A program made the translations under genes and the position numbers. 48,226 bases of DNA from JBGTIS01 sp041745535 (GTDB lineage: Bacteria > Bacteroidota > Bacteroidia > Cytophagales > Cyclobacteriaceae): contig JBGTIS010000154.1 in assembly GCA_041745535.1 (NCBI GenBank), positions 1-48,226 on the forward strand, in the 5' to 3' direction. The notes beneath the pieces are model-generated. The model worked only from the letters and a program-made list of their open reading frames with translations, ran no database searches and was not told the origin of the DNA. Of this stretch, positions 34,707 to 42,778 are shown piece after piece. Within the stretch, counting starts at the first letter, position 1, and every line of letters begins with the position of its first letter.

Positions 34707-36215
34707 TTAAATGCTGCTGATAAGCTGACGGTAAGTCTGGTAACGATTAATGATTTCGGTTACATAATTAACCGGCTCATTGCCTCTACAGTATCCTGAG
34801 AACACAACCGGGTCATTATAATAGTCGGGTAAAGACTTTTGTTCCAGAAAAAAAGCGACACTATTATCCCATTTATTGGGATTTCTTCCATACTTACGGG
34901 CCAATCGCCGTGCATCCAGCACATGTCCCTGGCCCACATTATAAGAAGCCAGCACAAATTTTACCCTTTCCTGATTATCAGGCACATATTTTTTCCAAAG
35001 TTTATTTAACCACAGTAAATAAGCCACTCCTGCCTGCATGCTCTGGTTTGGATTCTGCCGGTCGTCTACTCCATAAATTTCGGCAGTACCTGGCATAATC
35101 TGCATCAGGCCAACAGCACCGGCCATGGATTGCGCTTGCGTATCAAATCTGGATTCCTGATACATTTGGGCAGCCAGCAGGCGCCAGTCCCATCCCAGCT
35201 GATCGGCAGCCTCTCTGATGAGTTCATCGTAAGGTGAAATATTACGGCTGTTCAGGCTGGAAAAAGAACTTGTTAAATGGCGAATAGAAGCTTTGGGATT
35301 TTTGAAATACTTATCGTAAATAAAATAGTATTCACTATTTTTCTTCATGGCAACCGTCCAGCTATTAATCGCTTCCAGTAAATCCGGTGAATTTTTACGA
35401 ACTGCCCAGGCAATTTTCTGCGGAAAACTGATCGCAGTGTTTACATCGATGTTGGGATAGTAAGAACTATTTACATTGGCTACATTTTCGTCGGCAACAG
35501 TATAGTCTATTTCGCCATTGGCTACTTTGGCAATCAGATTTTCGGTTTCTTCCGTTTCAACTTCTTCGATTTGGATATGCCCCCCAATTTCGTTGCTTAA
35601 ATTTTGTAATCGGTTAGCAAACACGCTTCCTTGGGGTACATATACCGTTTTCCCTTCAAGCTGAATAGGATTTTTGATCAGCTGATTATCAATTTCGTGA
35701 AGCTTAAGTTGCTGCCAGTTATCTGGTTTGCGCTGTACCAGTACTTGGCTTACCTGTTTGTGGTATTCGGTAAAGGCCACAAATTGCTTTCTTTCATTGG
35801 TAACAACAAGGTTGTGGGCAATAATATCACCTTCGCCGTTGTTAAGTTTGATAAAGGCATCTTCAATGTGAGCAACAATTTTAAGTTCGAGCCTAAGATC
35901 AAGCTCTTGCGCCAATGAACGTAAGAGTTCGTATTCATAACCCATCGGCCGCCCTTTGTATACAAAATAACTGGTAGTGCTGTTGTCAATTAAGGCAACA
36001 ATACTTCCACGCTTTTTTATTCTGTCCAAATCCAAAGATACCGGAGGCGGAACTTTAATTTCGTTGGATGTATGACTTTTACGGACCGCTGTTTCGTAGT
36101 TACAGGAAACAGGTACTAGTAAAAGAACGCTAAATAAAAGGTAGAATCCATTTGGAGTAAAAAAATACCTTTTTTTATGAATATCTGTGTTCTTGTTATT
36201 CCCATCAATGATCAT
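34707..36215 (-). CDS. MltF-like membrane-bound lytic transglycosylase
   Basis: This 502-residue lipoprotein (lipobox VPVSC at about residue 38) has an extracellular solute-binding family 3 domain (RGSIVALIDNSTTSYFVYKGRPMGYEYELLRSLAQEL, about residues 70-290), then an SLT transglycosylase domain with the catalytic Glu in MYQESRFD, GLMQIMPGTA and LASYNVGQGHVLDARRLA. This order is that of MltF (YfhD), which cleaves peptidoglycan strands and senses a ligand through its binding domain. I prefer the ATG at 36215; an in-frame GTG at 36239 would add eight residues and a longer n-region. All key motifs are intact. Confidence 0.9.
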   Translation of the reverse strand: MIIDGNNKNTDIHKKRYFFTPNGFYLLFSVLLLVPVSCNYETAVRKSHTSNEIKVPPPVSLDLDRIKKRGSIVALIDNSTTSYFVYKGRPMGYEYELLRSLAQELDLRLELKIVAHIEDAFIKLNNGEGDIIAHNLVVTNERKQFVAFTEYHKQVSQVLVQRKPDNWQQLKLHEIDNQLIKNPIQLEGKTVYVPQGSVFANRLQNLSNEIGGHIQIEEVETEETENLIAKVANGEIDYTVADENVANVNSSYYPNIDVNTAISFPQKIAWAVRKNSPDLLEAINSWTVAMKKNSEYYFIYDKYFKNPKASIRHLTSSFSSLNSRNISPYDELIREAADQLGWDWRLLAAQMYQESRFDTQAQSMAGAVGLMQIMPGTAEIYGVDDRQNPNQSMQAGVAYLLWLNKLWKKYVPDNQERVKFVLASYNVGQGHVLDARRLARKYGRNPNKWDNSVAFFLEQKSLPDYYNDPVVFSGYCRGNEPVNYVTEIINRYQTYRQLISSI

Positions 36216-36681
36216 AACTCTAAGTTTTTTTGATTTCACATTTTAACTTTACACACAACTTCCGGAAATTATACTTTATCACATCCTCGGAAATATTCTA
36301 CTTCACCTTAAAATGTTATATTCTCTGTTGATTTACGGCTTTCAAAACAAAAAGTTTAATTCCGATATTTCTTACATTCGTAATTATTTCATAAATATAA
36401 TAAAATATTTAATTAATTGTACTTTTTAATTATATATTTATCTGTTTTCTTCATTTTACAGGCATACGTTTTTATTTCGAGGCTTAAACATCTAAAAATT
36501 AAATAAAACCTTACAATATTTTTATTGGCTTAGAGGCAGAGCGTTTGGGCTCACTACGAGTTAAGAACCCTTATCATGTCTCATAATTTTTCTAGGATAG
36601 CTGTTTTATTGTATGCTTTCCTGTAGACAGACGCGGTTATCGCTGGTATTTATTGTGTAATGAAATCATAACGTCATATTT

Positions 36682-36747
36682 ACTCAATGTTCAATGCTCA
36701 ATTACACCGCGAACTGTATTTATGGAATTGAGCCTTGAATATTGAAA
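36682..36747. repeat. Imperfect inverted repeat of the TTGAATATT type, copy 2
   Basis: Arms at 36682-36703 and 36726-36747 match at 18 of 22 positions with a 22-base spacer. Like the element at 19274-19349, it is built of TTCAATg and TTGAAtatt units. It could fold as a long hairpin. Confidence 0.55.
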
Positions 36748-36771
36748 ATTGATGAACTTTAACAATAAGCC

Positions 36772-36932
36772 GCGTTAGGCTCCATTCGCTTCGGCGATCC
36801 GATTGAAAAAGATATGCCACAGGATAAGGTTAAAAACCTGGTGTTTGGTCAGGCATCAACGCGGTCAGGCCTGCGGTGCCGGAAGCGTTTAATGCTGAAA
36901 TAGGAAGAAATGAATGGGCTAGAATAAAATGA
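36772..36932 (+). pseudogene. 3' fragment of an unrecognised gene
   Basis: The forward strand reads IRFGDPIEKDMPQDKVKNLV-FGQAS with good coding character, and after a one-base frame change VRPAVPEAFNAEIGRNEWARIK and TGA at 36930. It looks like the C-terminal end of a protein whose start is gone. I do not recognise the family. Its composition (more G/C than the gap around it) supports a coding origin. Confidence 0.4.
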
Positions 36933-36943
36933 ACCAGCAGATT

Positions 36944-37630
36944 TTATTCACTTTCCGGTTCTAACAAATCCGGTCGCCGGTCCCGGGTTCTTTTCAGCGA
37001 TTGTTCGTAGCGCCAATCGTCAATAGCCCGATCGTGGCCGGAGAGTAAAATGGCAGGTACTTTCATTCCTTTGAAATCGGCAGGGCGGGTATATACCGGA
37101 GGAGCGAGCAAATGGTCCTGAAATGAATCGGTAAGCGCGGAAGTTTCGTCAGAAAGCACCCCTGGAATTAAGCGGATCACGGCATCGGCCAGTACGGCAG
37201 CAGCTAGTTCCCCACCGGAAATCACATAATCGCCAATACTGACTTCGCGGGTAATGAAATGCTCTCGTACCCGTTCGTCAACTCCTTTATAATGCCCGCA
37301 TAAAATGAGAATGTTTTCCATTAAAGCCATCTCGTTGGCCATATTTTGGGTAAGCCCAACCCCATCCGGACTCATATAGATAATTTCGTTATAAGTTCTT
37401 TGGCTTTTCAGGTCATTGATACATTTAGCAATAGGTTCTATCATCAGCACCATGCCCGCGCCACCTCCATAAGCATAATCATCTACCGACTTATGCTTGC
37501 CAGAGGCATAATTCCGAAGATCGTGAACGTGTACTTCTACCAGGTTTTTCTGCTGTGCTCTTTTTAATATGGAATCAGAAAAAGGACTTTCCAGTAGTGA
37601 AGGCAAACAGGTGATAATATCGATACGCAT
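36944..37630 (-). CDS. trmD: tRNA (guanine(37)-N1)-methyltransferase
   Basis: This 228-residue SPOUT methyltransferase places m1G at position 37 of tRNAs, which prevents frameshifting. The knotted AdoMet site is clear: YMSPDGVGLTQNMA, LILCGHYKGVDERV and SIGDYVISGGELAAAVLADAVIRLIPGVL, including the catalytic Asp of the GDY loop. The C-terminal domain ends RRPDLLEPE. I take the ATG at 37630; the longer frame starting at TTG 37636 is unlikely. It is not next to rpsP or rimM, which is common outside Proteobacteria. Confidence 0.95.
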   Translation of the reverse strand: MRIDIITCLPSLLESPFSDSILKRAQQKNLVEVHVHDLRNYASGKHKSVDDYAYGGGAGMVLMIEPIAKCINDLKSQRTYNEIIYMSPDGVGLTQNMANEMALMENILILCGHYKGVDERVREHFITREVSIGDYVISGGELAAAVLADAVIRLIPGVLSDETSALTDSFQDHLLAPPVYTRPADFKGMKVPAILLSGHDRAIDDWRYEQSLKRTRDRRPDLLEPESE

Positions 37631-37804
37631 AACCAAAAATTTTATTTCTGTAAAATTATAACGCCTTCACCATAATAAAGGATAAAACTGTTGATTTGTT
37701 AAGATATTAAGCATTAGCACGAACCACTGATTAGCCCATTTATCCAAAGCATCGGCATTTTTTTTAAGCGGGCAGTCGTGCTTTTTAATCAGTAAAAGTT
37801 CTGC

Positions 37805-37812
37805 TAACTTTG
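37805..37812 (+). promoter_or_regulatory. Bacteroidota -7 promoter element of tpiA
   Basis: TAACTTTG matches TAnnTTTG exactly and lies 32 bases before the tpiA ATG. The region about 20 bases upstream has only a T-run instead of a clear -33 TTTG. Confidence 0.55.
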
Positions 37813-37844
37813 GCAGCCCTGTTGTAAACGAAAAAACTATATCA

Positions 37845-38606
37845 ATGAGAAAAAAAATTGTGGCCGGAAACTGGAAAATGAATATGGACCTGGAAGCAGG
37901 TAAAAAGCTTGCTTCTGAGGTGGTGAATATGGTAGATTCAGAACTGACTGACGATGTTCAGGTAATTCTGGCTCCGCCCTACATTCATCTGAATGCGGTT
38001 TCTGCCTTGCTGGGTAGAAGCACCAAGGTGGCCTTGTCGGCACAAAACTGTAGCGAACATGAGTCAGGCGCCTATACCGGTGAAATATCAGTTTCTATGC
38101 TGAAATCGGTAGGAGCAACTTATGTAATTCTGGGACATAGCGAAAGGCGTGAATATTTTGGTGAGGACGATGCTTTACTGGCCAAAAAACTGGATTTGGC
38201 TATGGAAAATGGACTTACCCCTATTTTCTGTTGTGGTGAACCACTAAATATCCGGGAAGCCGAACAGCAAAACGATTATGTGGGCAAACAAATTAAAGCC
38301 AGCTTATTTCATCTTTCTGCCAATGATATCAAAAAAATTGTAATTGCCTACGAACCTATCTGGGCAATTGGTACTGGGAAAACCGCTTCGGCCGAACAGG
38401 CGCAGGAAATGCATGCGGTGATTAGAAAATTGTTGGTCAAACAGTACGATCAGGCTACTGCCGACAGCATTTGTATTTTATATGGCGGAAGCTGCAAACC
38501 TTCTAATGCGAAAGAAATTTTTGCCGGTGCTGATGTAGATGGCGGATTAATTGGCGGCGCTTCGCTGAAAGCCCGTGATTTTGTGGAAATCGCTAAATCT
38601 TTCTAG
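37845..38606 (+). CDS. tpiA: Triosephosphate isomerase
   Basis: This 253-residue enzyme interconverts dihydroxyacetone phosphate and glyceraldehyde 3-phosphate. The substrate-binding K11 (AGNWKMN), the catalytic His in LGHSERR, the catalytic Glu in AYEPIWAIGTGKTAS (start of the mobile loop) and the phosphate-binding YGGSCKPSN and GGLIGGASL are all present. Length and order are standard. It has its own promoter element and is followed by a strong bidirectional terminator. Confidence 0.97.
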   Translation: MRKKIVAGNWKMNMDLEAGKKLASEVVNMVDSELTDDVQVILAPPYIHLNAVSALLGRSTKVALSAQNCSEHESGAYTGEISVSMLKSVGATYVILGHSERREYFGEDDALLAKKLDLAMENGLTPIFCCGEPLNIREAEQQNDYVGKQIKASLFHLSANDIKKIVIAYEPIWAIGTGKTASAEQAQEMHAVIRKLLVKQYDQATADSICILYGGSCKPSNAKEIFAGADVDGGLIGGASLKARDFVEIAKSF

Positions 38607-38652
38607 CGGTTGTGCTAAGGCTGATTCCTGATTCTGTAATATTAAAAAAACA

Positions 38653-38690
38653 AATGGCTGCTCAAATTGTAAGAGCAGCCATTATTTTTA
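38653..38690. terminator. Bidirectional terminator between tpiA and aldo/keto reductase
   Basis: A perfect 11-base stem (AATGGCTGCTC at 38653-38663, GAGCAGCCATT at 38673-38683) with a 9-base loop is followed by ATTTTTA on the plus strand and preceded by an A-run (Ts on the minus strand). It serves the two convergent genes. Confidence 0.88.
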
Positions 38691-39731
38691 TTAAGCGTTA
38701 TTCTTTTCTTCCTGAGCTTTGCGGTCTCTGCCCTGCCGCTCGTACATCCAGCCGGGGTATTCTGCCGGCAGCTTGCTTACCTCATCCAGTTTTTGCAACT
38801 CATCATCACTAAGTTTTACGTCCACTGCCATGAGGTTGTCATTCAACTGTTCTATTTTCTTGGCACCAATAATAACCGATGTAACGGCTTGCTGATGCAA
38901 CAGCCACGCCAGGGCCAGCCGGGCAACAGAAATATCTTTTTCTTCAGCCATAGGTTGCATTACATCCAGCACGTCAAAGGCCCGCTCTTTATTTACCGGT
39001 GGGAAATCGAATTCAACCCGGCGCGATCCTTCAGGTCCTTCCTTGTCGCGGCTGTACTTACCACTCAGCAGTCCGCCTGCCAAAGGACTCCATACCATCA
39101 GACCCACTTTCTGATCCAGCAGTAATGGCACTATTTCTCTTTCCAGGTCACGACCGGCAATGGTATAATAAGCTTGTAGCGATATAAATTTGGCCAGTCC
39201 ATTGTATGCTGAATACGACAAAGCTTTCATAATATGCCAGGCTGCCAGATTGCTGCAACCAATGTAACGTACCTTACCCGATCGTACAATATCGTCTAAT
39301 GCCCGCATGGTTTCTTCCAGCGGTACCACTGGGTCAAAACCATGAATCTGATACAAATCGATGTAGTCGGTATTCAGTCTGCGCAAACTTTCATCTACCT
39401 GGTGCATAATATGACTTCGGCTCAGTCCGGTTTGGTTGGGACCATCTCCCATTTGTCCGCGCACTTTGGTAGCAATTACCAGTTCATCTCGCTTCAACCC
39501 CAGGTTCCGGATCGATTTCCCCGTCATCTCTTCGGCAAGGCCTTCTGAATATACATTGGCCGTATCAAAAAAATTGATGCCCGCGTCAAAGGCTTTTTTC
39601 ATTAACTGATCAACCGGTTCCTGGTCCAGCTTACCTATGGCAGTCCAATAGCCCTTGCCACCGAACGTCATGGTACCCATGCACAATTCAGAAACCAATA
39701 AGCCTGTGTTTCCTAAACTTTTATATTTCAT
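38691..39731 (-). CDS. Aldo/keto reductase
   Basis: This 346-residue NADPH-dependent oxidoreductase has the AKR tetrad: Asp in FFDTANVYSEG, Tyr in the same motif, Lys in VIATKVRG and His in YQIHGFDP. IGCSNLAAWH and the C-terminal SVIIGAKKIEQLNDNL form the cofactor pocket. It is of the general stress or YhdN/Tas-like type, and its substrate cannot be told. It is a single gene with a strong shared terminator. Confidence 0.93.
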   Translation of the reverse strand: MKYKSLGNTGLLVSELCMGTMTFGGKGYWTAIGKLDQEPVDQLMKKAFDAGINFFDTANVYSEGLAEEMTGKSIRNLGLKRDELVIATKVRGQMGDGPNQTGLSRSHIMHQVDESLRRLNTDYIDLYQIHGFDPVVPLEETMRALDDIVRSGKVRYIGCSNLAAWHIMKALSYSAYNGLAKFISLQAYYTIAGRDLEREIVPLLLDQKVGLMVWSPLAGGLLSGKYSRDKEGPEGSRRVEFDFPPVNKERAFDVLDVMQPMAEEKDISVARLALAWLLHQQAVTSVIIGAKKIEQLNDNLMAVDVKLSDDELQKLDEVSKLPAEYPGWMYERQGRDRKAQEEKNNA

Positions 39732-39900
39732 GTGATTATAATTTTATCATCATATGAAACCCTTCTTTCATGCTTTTGTGTACAGAAAGTTTTTATACAA
39801 GGGTTCCATACATTGAAGGTTTAAGATTAAAATAATATAAGGGAAAACAAAAGGATTTTGTTTTCAGAATAGCAAAGAGAAAAAAATATGGACGTAATGA

Positions 39901-39937
39901 AAAAAAAACAGCAAATACCCATAGGAGGTATTTGCTG
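39901..39937 (-). terminator. Intrinsic terminator of the PF03640 lipoprotein gene
   Basis: CAGCAAATACC at 39909-39919 pairs perfectly with GGTATTTGCTG at 39927-39937 over a 7-base loop. On the minus strand it is followed by a run of T residues. It lies 22 bases after the stop codon of the minus-strand gene at 39959. Confidence 0.85.
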
Positions 39938-39958
39938 AATTAAAACAAGATGATTGGT

Positions 39959-41584
39959 TTATTGATCGCTGGCAACAGGCGTATCGAAATTAACGATAGG
40001 CCATACTGCCGGTGCGGGGAAGCTCACCCCTTTATTCTGTCCCCGCTGTTCATCTTGTCCGAAATAGTAAAGGGGCCACCCTTTATAAGTAAGCTGTGGT
40101 CTGCCAAACACGTCGATTTCACCAAAATCATCCGCGTTCATGGCGCTGGGCAATTCCTCTATTTCCACATAAAAAATAGGCCATGCCGCGTCATTGCTAA
40201 AATCAGACTTGGTAAAGGTATTGGTATCTTTCAAATCATTTTTGAAAATATAAAGCGTACGACCATTGATATCGGTAAAATATTTGGTAACCTCATCCCC
40301 TTCGGTATAATCGCTTTTATAATTTTTGCCATCGTGGCCTACCAGTTGGGCATCGGCAATCATAAGAGAATAACTGGGTTTGACCACATACCACACATCG
40401 TTCACTCCCTCACCAGCGGTTTCACCCGGATTTTCAACCACGCCATCCCGGGTTGGTGAGAAGTAGTACAAAGGCCAGCCCAGGTAAGTAGATTGTTTGG
40501 TGGTGCCATCAGTTAAGGTAATTTCTCCAAAATCGTCAGCATTCAGGGTACCGCCATCGGGCAAACGCAGTTCTTCCGTATAGAAAACAGGCCAGGCATC
40601 GGCACAACCTCCGGAGCAATGATTGGTACCATCAGGGTCTCGTGTAAAGTAGTACAGCGTTCGGCCTTGTGTATCAGTCAGGATCGTACCCAAATCAGCA
40701 TTATTTACTGTTTTAACAGTAGGAGCAAGGGGGGCTTCCTGCATATCCGTATTCACCACCGGCCAAACCCCAGGTGCAGGAAAGCTTACCCCTTTATTTT
40801 CCCCCCGTTCCACATCTTGTCCAAAATAATACAGCGGCCAGCCTTTATAGGTAAGCTGCTCCCTGCCGAAAACCATGATCTCACCAAAATCATCTTTATT
40901 CAGATTACCCGGTAAATCTTCAATTTCCACATAAAAAATAGGCCATGCCGCATCGTTGCTGAAATCAGGCCTGGTGAAATTGTTCACGTCTTTATAATCG
41001 CGGATAAAACCGTAGATGGTCCGACCATTCACATCCGTAAAATAGGTGGTAACTTCCTCGCCTTCGGTATAATCGCCTTTATAGTTTTTTCCATCATGGC
41101 CCACCAGTTGGGCATCGGCAATCAGCAGCGAATAAGTAGGTTTTAATACATACCACACATTATTCACGCCCTGACCGGCCGCGGCACCGGCTGCCTCGAT
41201 GGTTCCGTCAGAAGAAGGAGAATAGTAGTAAAGCGGCCAGCCTTTAAAGGTAGTTTGCTTGGCTCCGTCGGCCCGGGTAATGGTAGCAAAATCTGCCTGA
41301 TTCAGGCCGGTGCCTACGCTCAGGTTTTCAGAATAATAAACCGGCCAGGCATTCAGGCAACCACCGGCACAGGCACTTTCGCCACTTACGTCGCGTGTAA
41401 AATAGTAGAGGGTAACCCCATTGCCATCTACCATAATATCGCCCAGCGAGCCGGCAGTTGCCAGTTTTATATCTCCGGAAGCATCGGGTGTTGGTGGTGG
41501 GGTGTCATCATCTTTACAACTTGCGACAATAAAAATTAAAGCGGCGAACAGGCCAAATCTGAATGCGTAAAAGAAGGTTTTCAT
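39959..41584 (-). CDS. Lipoprotein with four PF03640 repeats (COG4315)
   Basis: This 541-residue protein has a lipoprotein signal ending at C23 (FIVASC) and a Pro-rich linker. The rest is a duplicated block of about 250 residues (roughly 38-288 and 289-541). Each block contains two units of the secreted repeat of unknown function: a GxTLYYFTRD...CxGGCxxAWPV unit with two Cys and a GRT(I/L)YxF...NDAAWPIFYVE unit without Cys. Both blocks share LIADAQLVGHDGKNYK and YKGWPLYYFGQD almost unchanged, so the duplication is rather recent. Proteins of this kind are surface or periplasmic and have sometimes been linked to redox proteins, but their role is unknown. Confidence 0.9.
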   Translation of the reverse strand: MKTFFYAFRFGLFAALIFIVASCKDDDTPPPTPDASGDIKLATAGSLGDIMVDGNGVTLYYFTRDVSGESACAGGCLNAWPVYYSENLSVGTGLNQADFATITRADGAKQTTFKGWPLYYYSPSSDGTIEAAGAAAGQGVNNVWYVLKPTYSLLIADAQLVGHDGKNYKGDYTEGEEVTTYFTDVNGRTIYGFIRDYKDVNNFTRPDFSNDAAWPIFYVEIEDLPGNLNKDDFGEIMVFGREQLTYKGWPLYYFGQDVERGENKGVSFPAPGVWPVVNTDMQEAPLAPTVKTVNNADLGTILTDTQGRTLYYFTRDPDGTNHCSGGCADAWPVFYTEELRLPDGGTLNADDFGEITLTDGTTKQSTYLGWPLYYFSPTRDGVVENPGETAGEGVNDVWYVVKPSYSLMIADAQLVGHDGKNYKSDYTEGDEVTKYFTDINGRTLYIFKNDLKDTNTFTKSDFSNDAAWPIFYVEIEELPSAMNADDFGEIDVFGRPQLTYKGWPLYYFGQDEQRGQNKGVSFPAPAVWPIVNFDTPVASDQ

Positions 41585-41862
41585 AGGTGTTTGGGGTTTA
41601 TAGTTTTTTAATAGAATGCTTGTCTGGAGATTAGGTCATATCAGCGTTTGAAAGGCACATTTATTTTTCTGGTCTATACAAGTATTGTCATACAAAAGGT
41701 TGCCTGAAAATTGGGTGGGTATAAAATAAATAAATCAAAATGCCGGAAGACAAGTTGTATGTAACAGATGGGCTGGGTGATCCGGAAAAATGAAAGGAAA
41801 ACAGGTAATTTTAAGAATTGAATAACATAAAACAATCAGAGAAAGCAGAATAATAAGCGTGT

Positions 41863-42591
41863 ATGAGCATTCATGTTGGTACTTCAGGATGGAGCTACGA
41901 CCATTGGCAGGGAGTGTTATATCCGCATGGTATCCCAAACCACGAAAGGCTATATCATTATGTGCCCCATTTTCATACCGTAGAACTGAATAGCAGTTAC
42001 TACCGCTGGCCAAAACCAGGCTCCTTTAAAAGCTGGCGCCACCGCTTACCGGAGGGTTTTCTCATGAGCGTAAAGGCGCCGGCCTGGCTTACCCATGCCC
42101 GCGGATTATACGGACCCGAAAAATGGCTGGAAACCATCGGCAAAGGGTGGCATGCATTATTGGAAAAACGGGCCATACTGCTGGTACAACTGTCGCCCAA
42201 TTTTAGCTACGATTACGAACGACTGGCTTATTTTTTATCGAAAATACCCTGGTGGATGCGGACAACGATTGAATTTCGGCATCCAAGCTGGCATCGGGAA
42301 GAAATCTTTCAGTTGCTGGAGCAGTACCAAACAGCCTATTGCATTATGAGTGGGGCGTATCTGCCATGCATCTTGCGCACCACGGCACCGTTCGTATATG
42401 TACGCATGCATGGGCCCGATCACCATCATTTGTATGGCGGTTCTTATGCGGATAATGATCTGTACTGGTGGCGCGACCGGATCTGGGAATGGCGTGCGGC
42501 TGGCAAGGAAGTATTTGTGTATTTTAATAACGATGGAGGGGGAAACGCGGTGCGAAATGCCTGGCGGCTTCAGGAGCTTTGTTGGGGATAA
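41863..42591 (+). CDS. DUF72 family protein
   Basis: This 242-residue protein has the DUF72 barrel signature HVGTSGWSYDHWQGVLYP, YVPHFHTVELNSSYYRWP, VLVQLSPNF-like LLVQLSPNFSYDYERLAYFL, IEFRHPSWH, YVRMHGPD and a C-terminal VYFNNDGGGNAVRNAWRL. The family (YecE in E. coli) has a TIM-barrel fold and no established function. It is shorter than many members but covers the whole pattern. It stands alone, before the cytochrome-type dehydrogenase gene. Confidence 0.92.
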   Translation: MSIHVGTSGWSYDHWQGVLYPHGIPNHERLYHYVPHFHTVELNSSYYRWPKPGSFKSWRHRLPEGFLMSVKAPAWLTHARGLYGPEKWLETIGKGWHALLEKRAILLVQLSPNFSYDYERLAYFLSKIPWWMRTTIEFRHPSWHREEIFQLLEQYQTAYCIMSGAYLPCILRTTAPFVYVRMHGPDHHHLYGGSYADNDLYWWRDRIWEWRAAGKEVFVYFNNDGGGNAVRNAWRLQELCWG

Positions 42592-42778
42592 CTTCATATA
42601 AAATCCAGGAATCGCCTGTTTTAGGTGTGGAAAAGCTAATAATATTTTAGCGGTAAAATAAAAAATGCTGTTTAATGTTTATATTAACCCCGCAAATAAA
42701 AAAATGTAAATTTCATAGGCACTTTCCGGATAGAAATGCTTATGAATAGATCAAACCCGTAATAGTTTTTTACTTCAC

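Larger units (their letters stand above)
36240..36943. other. Intergenic region with hairpin repeat and gene fragment
   Basis: This gap of about 700 bases contains very AT-rich sequence on its left, an imperfect inverted repeat (36682-36747) and a coding fragment (36772-36932) that ends just before the trmD stop codon. No intact gene is seen. Confidence 0.55.
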
